DNA of 64,000 bases, taken from positions 42,219,908 through 42,283,907 of the forward strand of contig NC_088646.1 of the NCBI RefSeq assembly GCF_964019385.1, written 5' to 3'. The notes under the pieces were generated by a model that searched no databases, had not been told where the DNA came from, and was given only the letters and a program-made list of their open reading frames with translations. This document shows positions 11,882-22,331 of the stretch, piece after piece. This DNA comes from Sycon ciliatum. Taxonomy: Eukaryota; Porifera; Calcarea; Leucosolenida; Sycettidae. The position numbers and the translations under genes were made by a program. Within the stretch, counting starts at the first letter, position 1. Each line of letters starts with the position of its first letter.

Positions 11882-12756
11882 AAGGGGAAGTTAAGGCTAA
11901 AATCAAAATTTCACCACTTGTAGTCTTCGGGGTGCTGAGTCGAATGGTCTTGGTCCGAGGAAGCTGAGACGCTCCCTTCCTACTTTAATCCCAATCGAAG
12001 TCGCGCACTTCCACCGAAACTGGCTGACTTGCGCCCTACTAGATGGGGATTTGTATGCAAAATGTCACTAAAAGCGCCATTTCGTTCTTATAAAAGCACG
12101 GATGACCGCGATTGGCCCATATGTTGTAGTCTTTTGGACGCTGAGTCGACTGGTTTTGGTCCGAGAAAGCTGCGATGCAGCGTTCCTCCTTTATTCCCAA
12201 TCGAACATGGTTGAACAAGCGGTCACGTGCTCCTGCGTACACCAGTCACCTGGTCACCGTGCCTGCAGGGTACAACTTACAGCCTGTTTTGACCTTTTTT
12301 GGGTGCAGTCCTGTCACTCGAGTTGAATTCGAGTTGAACCTTGGACAGTTGGTGTGAAAGTTGTCGCCTGCTGGCGCTGTGACCAGGTGACTTGGGCACG
12401 CAGGAGCACGTGACCGCTTGTTCAACCATGTTCGATTGGGAATAAAGGAGGAACGCTGCATCGCAGCTTTCTCGGACCAAAACCAGTCGACTCAGCGTCC
12501 AAAAGACTACAACATATGGGCCAATTGCGGCAATCCGTGCTTTTATAAGAACGAAATGGCGCTTTTAGTGACATTTTGCATACAAATCCCCATCTAGTAG
12601 GGCGCAGTCACCCAGTTTCGGTGGAAGTGCGCGAGTTCGATTGGGATTAAAGTAGGAAGGGAGCGTCTCCGCTTCCTTGGACCACAACCATTCGACTCAG
12701 CACCCCGAAGACTACAAGTGGTGAAATTTTGATTTTAGCCCGAACTTCCCCTTTAA
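11879..12756. mobile_element. Long foldback element, arms about 430 bp
   Basis: The left arm from TTAAAGGGGAAGTT reads toward 12300. The right arm, from AACTTCCCCTTTAA backwards, is its reverse complement over nearly the whole length (for example GTAGTCTTCGGGGTGCTGAG against CAGCACCCCGAAGACTAC). The central spacer is about 60 bp. TTAA or TA occurs at both ends. No coding capacity. Diverged relatives lie at 49515-50236 and 51227-51262. Confidence 0.85.
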
Positions 12757-12950
12757 TTTGAGTTAACAACCACACAACAAGCCGACCTGTTTGGGAGCTA
12801 TTACGCGTTGTATTATCAGGACATAGGCAACAATTGCCGCATACAGTATGCAATACTATGGTCCAATGCCGTAGTATCGCAAGCACCAATGTGCGTTAGT
12901 CTGGCCAATGCCAGGGCTAATGGGGGCAACAATTGCCCGGCGAGAATTCC

Positions 12951-13147
12951 GGCGTGTCAATACACGAGCATACGGTAGGGATGCACTTGTGAGCACATGT
13001 AGGCGCACTTGGCTCAATGCCGGCCTGACCCACGATCCCTACCGTTCTTAGGCGTGTCAATACATGAGCATACGGTAAGGATGCACTTGTGAGCACATGT
13101 AGGCGCACTTGGCTCAATGCCGGCCTGACCCATGATCCCTACCGTTC
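12951..13147. repeat. 98-bp tandem duplication
   Basis: Two copies of a unit beginning GGCGTGTCAATACA and ending CCTACCGTTCT, nearly identical. Confidence 0.9.
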
Positions 13148-13283
13148 TCCCAAAAATACAACATGACCCAAACAGGAATTATCGGCATTACTATAGTTAT
13201 AGTATAATATGTATATCATATGTACACTACAGCTATTGCTAGGGCCGTCCAATGCGGCTACCCATTAGCATAACGGGCAGAGA

Positions 13284-14108
13284 CTAGAACAATGCCGCTG
13301 GCAATGCTCTGTCTGCGACAGGGGTGCGGACATAGCGGAGGTAGGCAGAGCTTTGCCACCTGCCGGCGGTCTTCAGCACATACTCAGGCACGCCAACTTT
13401 GCCTGCCAGCGTTGCAGCGCCTCGTTATGCGGCTTCAGGGGCGTGCCGTCATCATAGCGATAGAGCGGGCCAGGTGCCGAGCCACGGGCTGCTAGGTAGC
13501 TGGTGGCGGCCGTGTGCGGGCATGTCGGCGAGCCTGTCCTCCTGACGCTGATGTCCTGGCCGCTGCCGTTTTGGCTCGTCTTTGTCACACGCAGGCGCAG
13601 CTCCACGCGGTTTGGGTACATGGTCGCATCGCTGTACTCAAGGCCGGCGCCCCGTGCTGTGAAGGTGTACTCGTTGACTCTGAGCAGCCCGTGGAAGGCC
13701 AGAGTCACGGCGCTCCAGAGCATAGCGCGGTTGTGCGGGCTAGGCACAGTGGACTGCAGGTAGTGCTGTACGCCAGCCAGATCGTCCAGTCGCGGCCGTT
13801 AGCACTTTCCGGACTGCCGTCTGGGATCTCAGCGCCCCCTGCTGGAGCAGCCGGACGCGCGGTGAGGCGAAAACATCCAGGCAGAGGCCCTGCAGGACGT
13901 GCTGATGTCTCAGCGCCTGGGTGTAGAGTTTCAGAGACGAGCCAGACGAGCCGGACGAGAATTTCCAATTCAGAAAGTTAATCAGGCTGGGCTCCGTCAC
14001 CGAGTACGGCGCGACCTGCCGTAGGGCAGCAAAGCGTTCGTAGGAACGCTGCACTGAAGTGTACGTCGCGCTGGAGCTGTCTGCCAGGCCGTGACGGATG
14101 AGCTCCAT
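13284..14108 (-). pseudogene. Tyrosine recombinase of the DIRS-like element
   Basis: The N-terminal core-binding part is at 13740-14108 (SSATYTSVQRSYERFAALRQ). The catalytic part follows with box I arginine in AFHGLLRVNEYTF and ends with GRWQSSAYLRYVRT, whose tyrosine is the expected nucleophile. A frame change occurs near 13397, just after NEALQRWQAKL. The next recognisable motif, GVPEYVLKTAGRW, follows at once, so the HxxR box that normally sits between them is missing. Without it the enzyme should be inactive. The HxxR loss is inferred from the family layout, not from an alignment. Confidence 0.7.
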
Positions 14109-15451
14109 GGCTGCGTCATCAACTGATGGAGGGTGGACTGCGCTGGTGGTGTAGGCGCTGCGTCGGCAGTTGGGTTGAGGGTCCGGAAGCGCCGTACCTG
14201 CAGACGGGAGAGAGAATCAGCAAGATCATTGCAGTGTCCGGCGATGTGGCGAAGCAGGAGGACAATGTTATGCTGGGCGGCTTTCAATAAGCCGGCCCTG
14301 ACCAAGTCCATGACCGCTCTATTTGGGGACGTGCCAGAGCGCCAGATGTAGCAGATTGCTTCGTTGTCAGTGTAGAGTAGCACTCGTCTGTCCTCCAACG
14401 TGTGTGCCCAGGTACAGAGGGCCAACATCACGGCGTACAATTCTTTCCATTCAATAGTGTGCTCAGCTTGGTCAGGAGACCATGCGCCATAGGACCACTT
14501 GCTGCCGAAAACCAGACCGAAACTGTGTCGACCTGAAGCGTCGGTGTACAGCCCGATGTCTTCGGCTGTGCTCCAGGACGGCTCGATGAGGGGCTTCCGA
14601 CCATTCCATTGGCTGATGCAAGCATCCCACCACAGGATGTCAAGCTTCGCCTCCGAGGGTACGGCTACCGGTGCATCTAGGCTAGGGAGCGTTGCTGCGC
14701 TGTCGAACAGGCGTCTGCAGAACGTGCGACCCGCTGGAATGACTTTGGCTGCGAAAGACAGGCTACCGGCCAGGGACAGCAGTTCCCTCTTGGTGCACAT
14801 CTGCTTCGACAGCCACGCGGCAAGTGCTAGCCGTAGTTCTGCCAGTTTCGCAGCCGGGAGGCGCAGCTCCCAGGCGGCTGTGTCGAGCTCGATACCCAGG
14901 AACGTTATTGAAGTTGACGGGGGGCACACTTTGTCCTCTCCCTCGGCCAATGGGATGTTCAGCATGTCAAATACAGCCAGCAGTGTCTTGAATTTGAGCA
15001 TAGCTGCGGAGTTGGGCGGCTGGACGTGAAAGAAATCATCTAGGTAATGCAGCAAATCAACAATATCGTAATTATTAACTGCAATTCATGCCACAGCGTC
15101 GGCAAGTCTGTTGAACAGAAACGGGGAGGATCTGAGGCCAAATGGTAGTACCTTATCGACATAGTACGAACCTTCCCAAAAAATGCCAAGTAGGGGCCAG
15201 TCGTCACGGGAAACAGGGCAGAGCCGGAAGGCGTGCTTCATGTCAACCTTAGAGAGGAGAGCTCCGGGGCCATGCTGGAAGATGCAGCGTATTGCGTCAT
15301 CTACCGTAACGTAATGCAGGGAGAATTCGTCGGGGTAAATGCCATCGTTAATGCTAGAGCCGCTAGGGGCAGATAAATGCAAGATGAGGCGTACGCCGCC
15401 AGACTTCTTGGGCACGATGCCAACGCCAGAACATCGGATATTACAGTCCAT
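13997..15451 (-). pseudogene. Reverse transcriptase-RNase H of the DIRS-like element
   Basis: The RT starts near 15440 with CSGVGIVPKKSGGVRLI, continues with LLSKVDMKHAFRLCPV and LPFGLRSSPFLFNRLADAVA, and then meets an in-frame TGA at 15086-15088 where the family usually has Trp. The same frame continues through the active-site box LLHYLDDFF and KVCPPSTSITFLGIELD. The RNase H part reads GLYTDASGRHSFGLVF (D), IEWKELYAVMLAL (E) and LLYTDNEAICYIW (D), with a final HIAGHCNDLADSLSR (D). One nonsense mutation therefore splits an otherwise well-kept enzyme. Confidence 0.8.
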
Positions 15452-15839
15452 TCAGAAAAAAATGAACTTCTAGCTTTTGGCCATAAATGGGTCAAACGTT
15501 GAGTTTTTTTAGAATTTTTTTCTGCAATCCCATATGGAATCCTCTTCCAATTATGTTTCTGAAGTTTTTTTGTCCAAAAAGCAAGCCATAGCAAGAATAG
15601 GATTTCGGCCAGGTTTTGCCCCAAAAGCACTGAATTGGGAAAAACCATCAAAATCCAGGCCGTTTGACCCCGCCTGCAACAGTGCATTCTGCGGTTCGAA
15701 CCCCAGTTCAGGCACCCTTTTTGGACCCTTTTTCAAATTTCAAAGTTCGCAGCACCGCACTGTGTACGATGAAATCACGAAAAATCGCCAAATACGGGAG
15801 CTCGCCAGAGCCAGGACCCATTTTTTTATGAATGGACTA
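15444..15839. mobile_element. MITE with CAGTCCATTCA ends, in the DIRS-like RT
   Basis: Inverted ends CAGTCCATTCA and TGAATGGACT are flanked by TA on both sides, a Tc1/mariner-like signature. The insertion lies between the RT motifs PPFP and NIRCSGVG of the host element. A second copy of the family lies at 49663-50046. Both copies contain GGGGTTCGAACC, which looks like an RNA polymerase III B box, but I see no matching A box. Confidence 0.85.
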
Positions 15840-15841
15840 TA

Positions 15842-17224
15842 GGGAACGGGGGTTAGGAATAAGGCCCGGCCATGTGGCCGCGCGTGCATTCAGACTGAAG
15901 GTTAGCAGAGACGGCGGCAGGGTTGAGCAATGCGGAAGGGAGATTAGGGGCGATGAGGCGGGATCTATTACCGTGATAGCCAATGCGGGCCCCGAAGCGC
16001 ATGTCGTGACAGAGAGAATGCACAAAATCGTTATCGGGGTGCTGGGATAGCTCTTCAAACAGCAGGGGAATATTTACAGGGGACCAAGGCGCGTGTGAGC
16101 TAATTGGAGCTGCGGGGTTGGCCAGCAGAGCATGTGGATTGGCCATGACCGAGGCGGCCACAAGAGAGGCAGCTGTGGGCGAAGCGGCAGTTGGAGCGGA
16201 CGCACTTTCCTTGATTGAAGAGGCGGCATACTTCTTTGTCGACCGTGTCGTTGCCGCTGCTGGGCCGAAAGGAACGAGCGTCGTTGCTGCTGTTGGGCCG
16301 AAAGGAACGAGCGTCATTGCTGCCGGTGGGCCGAAAGGGACGAAATGCCCGCGCGTCAAATATAGCTGTGTATAGGTCCTGGACTATTGCGTCCCACTGC
16401 ATGGTTGGGTCCGCGGCCAGGAGTGAGCGGAATGATCGGTCATACTCCTGCACGGCCTCAAATCGAAATTTCCGGGCTACTTTCAGGATAATCTGCTGGT
16501 ACGCAAACAGCTCTGGGGCCCTGGAGGGGTGTGCTGTGGCGTAAATCGCGCAGTATGTTGTCCAGGCGTCGAGTCAGGTGTCGATGTCCTCGACTTTCCT
16601 GGAGGGCCTGTTGGCCGGTGCTAGGACCACTGCGCCGTGCGAGCTGTCGTGGTCGATCTGGAGAATGCTGCGGCTGGTGTCCCCTTGGGACGGGTTAGGC
16701 AGCAATGAGCCCAATCCAACAAATTGGCCAGTTACTACTTTATCGTGAATGGCTTTCGGCACGGTTGCATAACACGTTCTCTTACCTGCATGGTTCATTG
16801 GCGGTGAGACGGCAGCCGCCAAATGCGGAGCAGGCAGAGCGTCATGCGGAGTTGCTGGTGCTTGCCGTGGGAGTGCCGCTGCGTGAGTTGACGGTGGGGG
16901 TGCCGCTGCGTGAGCTGCCGACGGGACTGGAGCTGCGGCCTGATTTCCAAGGGCAGCACGGACCTCCTCCCGGATAATGTCCCTCAGGGACGGAGCAGCA
17001 GTTGCCTGGGGTAGGTTCTGCTCGGCTGTCTGAGTGGCCAAGTCCTCGCGCAATGCAGTGAACTCCAAGGACTCGAGCAGGCGAATCAACAGCCTGGGTT
17101 TGGTCCCCGTCGTGTCTAAATTGCGGGCCGCCAGTTCCTGTCGCAGCTCTACAGAGCGCATTTTCTTGGCGTCGTTCACTGACAGAGATTCAGACATGGT
17201 TGCTCGGAAATGGAAAGTGCTCAA
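15842..17224 (-). pseudogene. Gag-like region of the DIRS-like element, with SAP domain and zinc fingers
   Basis: From 17224 the protein starts with a SAP-like motif (DAKKMRSVELRQELAARNLD, then TGTKPRLLIRLLESL), a DNA-binding fold. It continues through an Ala/Pro-rich linker to an in-frame TGA near 16574 and goes on in the same frame with LDAWTTYCAIYATAHPSRAP and VQEYDRSFRSLLAADPTMQW. An 11-residue Phe-Arg-Pro repeat follows (three copies), then CRLFNQGKCVRSNCRFAH (CCCH finger) and CLSCGRLGHGQSTC (CCHC knuckle). An overlapping frame at 15853-16359 holds the segment leading into RT (SPVNIPLLFEELSQHPDNDF). Several frame breaks mark it as dead. Confidence 0.7.
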
Positions 17225-17337
17225 TGCTCAAAAACTGGCCAAGGTTGTCAAGCGATCTGACTGTTGGCGCAGCAAGGATGAAGAAGAAACAGCATCGAGA
17301 GCCGGAGTAATGCGCATGCTCCGCGTGGTCCCGTGCC

Positions 17338-17402
17338 GGAGCACGGGAGTTCGGAGCGCGGGAGTTCGGAGCGCGGGAGTTCGGAGCGCGGGAGTTCGGA
17401 GT
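17338..17402. repeat. 15-bp tandem repeat
   Basis: Four to five copies of CGGGAGTTCGGAGCG. Confidence 0.9.
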
Positions 17403-17600
17403 GCGTGTTCTGCACGGGCACGTGATGCGCTATGGCAAGTACGTGAAAATTATGTTAATAATGTAATTGTTGGTGGGTTGCTAACTTCACTTACCGTGCC
17501 ATGCACGGAAACTTATATTTACAGGCCCGGTGGAACCGGTCCGGTTCGTCAGGCTAGGGTCGGACCAACTTTTCCTCAAGTTAACTGTTATGATTGTGTA

Positions 17601-18324
17601 CCGTATTTCCTTGAACACCCGCCGCTCCTTGATTACCATCCGCCCTTGAATTAGCGCCGCCAGTTTATTTGAACTGAGGGTTATTTGTACACAAGTACAG
17701 AGCAGTTCACAATTTATACGCAATTTCACAGCTACGAGATGACCTTCAACTATGATGTCATACTCCTTCACATGCAGCTAGTGCTGCTCTCTGTTCGGAC
17801 AAAGGACTCAAAGGCGATCTAAAGAAGGGAACAAATCGAACACGCCATGATGATGACCTACAAAACCAAGAACTCAGATCGGAGAACTTGTCTGGTGACG
17901 TCTAGGAGAAAGTGGACACTGACGCTGTGAAAGAAACGAACGCAGAAAGAGAAATCACACGGGAGAGAACAAAACTTGCGCGTCCTTTTCTATTATTGCA
18001 TCAAAAATTGTCAGCGTCGACGTCTTCTTGAAGCTCTACTACTTCATCCTCGTCGGCATGAGGGACTACTGCTGCTGAACATGCAACTAACTTGCTAGTC
18101 CAGCCTCAAGCTCCCTCGCCATGATATTCTTTGCAGTGCAACAGGAAAAGAAAAGAAGATGCACTAGCCTACAGCGTAGCTGGACAACAACGGTTCAGCA
18201 GTGCACATCGCATGTGAACTCTACCCATACAGCACGCACATTGTGACGTACAACTATTTTTCAGGGCCGCACCCGTTTTGCTAGTTTTGAATACAGGCCG
18301 CGGCGGCTGTTCAAGGAAATACGG
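17601..18324. mobile_element. 724-bp MITE with CCGTATTTCC ends, TA target
   Basis: The left end is CCGTATTTCCTTGAACA and the right end, read inward, is CCGTATTTCCTTGAACA with a TA on each side. The inner TIR continues with CCGCCGC and, more loosely, beyond. No transposase. The termini resemble those of the pogo element at 23369. Confidence 0.85.
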
Positions 18325-19062
18325 TATGTAATATTACCTTCTGTGAAAACTATTTATCCATTATCGGGGTGATATCCTTGATCAGGGTGATGTGTTGCTT
18401 TGATACCACCACGTGTGTTTAGTTTGAGACATGTGTGTGTTTATGCGTGTGTTTGACTATGTGTGTTTCTACTGAAGCGTATGGTTGGCCAAGAAGGGTC
18501 TCTAAGCTTGCTGGAAATCAATGTGATTAAAGTCATTCTCTGCAGGTCAGTGGTCAGTGATCAGTGGTTGGCTCAGCATACTGCTCTTTGTTATGATCTT
18601 GGACTCTCCTCCATAGTGCCAAGTGTATTTTAACTTTAATATGACAATAAAGTGCCGTGTCTTGTCTTTAAAAGTACGTGTAGGTCACCTCTGCCTTTGT
18701 CTTGACCATTGAACAATAAAAGGCATTCTCTGCTCCAAATTTGTTTGCACGAGCATCAGCATGCAAACCCAGCTCCATCACACACAGCAGCCATTTGAAC
18801 ATGCGGTGAATGCAGACCTACTGCACAAGACTTCTTGCCATCGCTAGATAATGGCGCCATGCGCCTTGGAAGTAAGCCAGTACTGTAGCCTGAACTTATT
18901 GTCAGCAGTGCATAAGATTATGGCAGAAAACTAAGGCAATGGCAGCTTCAGCATTTGCTAGGCTGCAGGAACCATGCTTTACTACTTCGTTTTTGAAGCA
19001 CAAAAACTCGCCAAGCGAAGAGTTATAGGCATATAGACCAGAGCATCATGAGTCACAGGACT
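18325..19062. other. Unassigned sequence with a 100-bp direct repeat
   Basis: No gene seen. Bases 18727-18828 (TCTCTGCTCCAAATTTGTTT onward) recur at 19440-19541 in the same orientation with few changes. Confidence 0.6.
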
Positions 19063-19064
19063 AC

Positions 19065-19230
19065 AGTCTGCAGCGCACACTACAGCGGATAACGGCAGCG
19101 CACACTACAGCGGATAATGGCAGCGCACACTACAGCGGATAACGGCAGCGCACACTACAGCGGATAACGGCAGCGCACACTACAGCGGATAATGGCAGCG
19201 CACACTACAGCGGATAACGGCAGCGCACAC
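19065..19230. repeat. 25-bp tandem repeat
   Basis: Six to seven copies of AGCGCACACTACAGCGGATA + ACGGC, with AACGG/AATGG variants. Confidence 0.9.
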
Positions 19231-19266
19231 TTAGAAGACAGTTGACCGGGGTGGGTGGGTGGGTGT

Positions 19267-19437
19267 GCAGCTGCACACTTGGCAAGAAGAAAAACAATGA
19301 TCTGCAGAATCACAGCAACAGCACTTTCAGCCACAGCACACTGCCCTCGTACCCGTTCCATACGCACGTGCAAAAAATATTAACAGAGAACTAGATTTCT
19401 CGTTTCTTTCGCTTCGCTCAGCCAACAAGAAATGAAC
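19267..19437. repeat. Direct repeat, left copy (about 170 bp)
   Basis: GCAGCTGCACACTTGGCAAG onward matches 21447-21621 almost base for base and in the same orientation. It may be a terminal repeat of the element carrying the gag-like frames at 20350-21404. Confidence 0.7.
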
Positions 19438-19734
19438 ATTTCTCTGCTCCAAATTTGTTTGCACGAGCATCAGCATGCAAACCCAGCTCTATCACACAAA
19501 GCAGCCATTTGAACATGCGGTGAATGCAGACCTACTGCACACGACACACAAAGCATAGCCGAGTTTAGAACCTTATTCATGATAGGAGCAGGAAAATCGG
19601 TTGAGGTCGCCGAATACTTTGGTTAGTCCTGACTTGCGCTGTCCCCGTCTCTCTTATACCCCTCGGCGGCAGTTCACGTCTCAACGGGTAGATCACTACC
19701 CCTCACCAGCAGCCACAGCAGCGTCAACAACATG

Positions 19735-20131
19735 CAGTGCTGCCAAACTGTCCGATTTTTCGGACAGTGTCCGTTTTTTGTAGGCTTTTCCGAAAACCGG
19801 TCCGAAAAAGGAAACGTCCGAAAAGCAGCCAAAAATGCCACGGATCAGTACTTTCCTATGGAGAAGTCCTGTATTTTCACTTTTCATACCCTGTACCTGG
19901 ATGGCATGTAAACTAGTCTGTACAGTGTGTGATCACATCATGCATTACAAAATCCATGACAACTTCGAGGTACTATATCGGTTACCATGGTAACGAAGCG
20001 AATTTTCATGGTATTTTCGGCAATTTTTGAATTCTCTGGAAAAGTTTGCTGAGAAGAAAAATTCGCACCCTGTGGCCAGCCTCGGCGGTGAAGGCTGTCC
20101 GATTTTGGGCGAAAATTATTTGGCAGCCCTG
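19735..20131. mobile_element. hAT-like MITE
   Basis: The ends are CAGTGCTGCCAAA and, inverted, CAGGGCTGCCAAA, flanked by AACATG on both sides (19729-19734 and 20132-20137). CAG-type termini with GCTGCCAAA suggest hAT, whose target duplication is usually 8 bp; only 6 bp are visible here. The inner sequence also repeats TGTCCGATTTT in inverted form. Confidence 0.7.
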
Positions 20132-20349
20132 AACATGGCACCTGGTGCCCGGCACTTCGGATCCAGGATCCCAACAGCCTAGCGTAGCACCCGGTGCTAC
20201 CTGTAGATATAACATACAGCACGCAAAGACACGCAGAACTTCCGCAGTAAATGTTCATATAAACTCTGGAGGGTTGTATTGTATTCACAATTTATGACAT
20301 CGGACGCAATACGACATCAGTCTAGAACTAGCCACACTGAGATATTATA

Positions 20350-21404
20350 TCAATCAACGTATAAAATATATAACATAGCTATGATGTCGAATATTGCTGC
20401 ACTCCTCCACGACGTGATCGTATCATTGTTACATTGGCCGCCGATTTTGCTGGCCAGCGGCAGTCGGCTGCTGCGTGCAGACTTTGACAAAATGCCCTGG
20501 CTGCCCACATCTGTGGCACACCGGAGGGGGCCGAAAGTTACCTGGCATATGCTGAATGGGACCTGGATGTGGACGAGGTGGGATCCCCACCCCCTGCCCT
20601 GCCCTGCCTGAACATTAACATTGACCGCACCTAGGCTACGCACACCTCCTGCCACTTTCTTTTTTACCCCTTCTGCTTGGATTGCGGCCTGGAGCCGCTT
20701 CTGCTTTTTGGAGCCTGTAACCAGGTCCATGAGCAGGTTGCCTCCTTGGAAAGTAGCCGCCACCTGGTGGCCATGGTTTTCAGCAACAAGCCGCTCCTGC
20801 CTCTCTCTTAGTACACGCTCACCTTTTTTTCGCTGCCCTTCTCCTTCTTCTCTTTGACTTCGACTTCATTGAGGCAATGACGTCTAACAGTTCCTCGTTC
20901 AATGCAAACTGCTTTGCATAACTGGTCGTCTTCCAGTTCAGCTCCGTGGGCGTTCCAGACTTCCTTTTTTGCCTCGGCGAGCGGGATCTTGAGCTCGACT
21001 CTGAGGAGGACGAAGACGAGGACGATGATGATCTTTCGTCGGGGGAGTTTCCCACTCGTCTTCTTTTCAACGACCTGCCTCGTTCTGCTAGCCTTTCCAT
21101 GCCTCTTTCCAGCATTCGGATCTTCATGCCTAAGAGCTCTTGCTCGCTATCGAAATCCGTGGCTGCCTTGGACGCAGCAGCGCTAGCTTGTTTATGAAGC
21201 TGCAGTTGGGGGTGCCGAGGCCCGGTGTTCCACTGCCGTTTCGTACTCTGATGACAACGACGTGGTTCCGAACTTATCGGAGTCAGGAAACTCAAATACA
21301 GCTGAGGCACAAGCGCCTCCTCTCTTGCTTCTACCTCTACCCCGACCAGAGTTCACAGCTTTTACTTTACGACCACTCATGTTGGCAACAGGAAAGAACA
21401 GCAC
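20350..21404 (-). pseudogene. Gag-like retroelement ORF, frameshifted
   Basis: From 21404 the minus strand reads MSGRKVKAVNSGRGRGRSKR. It shifts near 21195 to a Ser/Arg-rich frame with ALNEELLDVIASMKSK, then shifts again at the T7 run at 20826-20832. It continues as GERVLRERQERLLAENHGHQ and VTGSKKQKRLQAAIQAEGVK. This pattern (basic start, ERQ-rich helix, weak tail) resembles gag proteins of tyrosine-recombinase retroelements, but no zinc knuckle is seen and the assignment is tentative. It lies between the 170-bp direct repeats at 19267 and 21447. Confidence 0.4.
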
Positions 21405-21446
21405 CAGGCCGATCTACACGACGACTATGACAGAGAATTTTTTTGG

Positions 21447-21621
21447 GCAGCTGCACACTTGGCAAGAAGAAAAACAAATGATCTGCAGAATCACAGCAAC
21501 AGCACTTTCAACCACAGCACACTGCCCTCGTACCCGTTCCATACGCATGTGCAAAAAATATTAACAGAGAACTAGATTTCTCGTTTCTTTCGCTTCGCTC
21601 AGCCATCGAGAACTGAACATA
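21447..21621. repeat. Direct repeat, right copy (about 170 bp)
   Basis: Matches 19267-19437. It sits 40 bp upstream of the start of the gag-like frame, the position expected of a 5' terminal repeat. Confidence 0.7.
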
Positions 21622-22012
21622 TCCAGTAAGTGGTGATGTTTCGCAGTGTCCACAAAGAGATGATTGACATAGAACACTCATGGAGTAGAGACGGTAAAAT
21701 GTTCCACTGCAACTCTCTAGTGTTACTGTAAACTTCTTACGATGCAAATGATCACATAACCTTACTTTACTGCCACTTCCCATCTCTTGTGACTTGTAGA
21801 GTTATGTACCCTTTCCCCACGCTCTCTGCCCCATCCCCCCCCCCCCCCATTCTCCCCGCCCCTCCACACCCTGCCATCTCTCGAACCTTTCCCCATCCAT
21901 CTTGCCTATCCTCACACCTGCCCGTTCTGTAGAAAACGTTCATGTTTGTCTTCTGGTGCTTTTGCTGTGGCTATGCTTTGCTGATTTAGTGGCCTTTACC
22001 CTAATCTGGCAG

Positions 22013-22068
22013 TGGCTGATGAGTTCAACAACTGGAAACGAGATTCAGATCACGTATTTCATTCCAAG
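22013..22068 (+). CDS. DHX34: DHX34 coding exon (56 bp)
   Basis: Acceptor AATCTGGCAG ends at 22012 and donor GTCAGT follows at 22069. The exon completes a split codon with TG and then encodes ADEFNNWKRDSDHVFHSK, matching the DHX34 segment with the pattern DAFN-x3-KDSDQ-FH. It ends in phase 0 and joins in frame to SKQFVLLHP in the next exon. The exon before it should end one base into a codon. I could not find that one between 6286 and 22012, a stretch filled with inserted elements. Confidence 0.8.
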
Positions 22069-22199
22069 GTCAGTTAACATTCAGTCATGGATTGACTTGT
22101 CAGAATGGCATGACTGGTTAACATTGTCATGGATTACTTTGTCAGAATGACATCACTTGTTTAGCCTTAGCCTTGGCAACTTCAGAGTGGAGACATTTT

Positions 22200-22327
22200 A
22201 GCATGCTGTCTCCACTGCAGCTTTGTACTGTAAGGCTCTGCAGTGTCGACTACACGTAAATGTACAGCAAAGCCCTGCTGTGTTGAGTGCACTTATGTAC
22301 AGCATGGCTTTTCAGTGTTGACTGCAC
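22200..22327. repeat. 35-bp satellite, first block
   Basis: Diverged units, then clear ones (GCACTTATGTACAGCATGGC), ending at the LINE insertion. It is the left part of the array that resumes at 23298 and 25578. Confidence 0.85.
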
Positions 22328-22331
22328 CTGA

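Larger units (their letters stand above)
13255..17224 (-). mobile_element. Decayed DIRS-like tyrosine-recombinase retroelement
   Basis: On the minus strand the order is gag, reverse transcriptase, RNase H, tyrosine recombinase, with no integrase or protease. This is the DIRS order. The element is interrupted by a MITE at 15444-15839, carries at least two in-frame stops and one frameshift, and lacks part of the recombinase. Terminal repeats were not recognised, so the borders given are those of the coding region. Confidence 0.8.

Noticed and set aside
15700-15730. tRNA gene (GGTTCGAACC motif) in the CAGTCCATTCA MITE
   Set aside because: A B-box-like sequence is present, but no A box at proper spacing and no cloverleaf is apparent.
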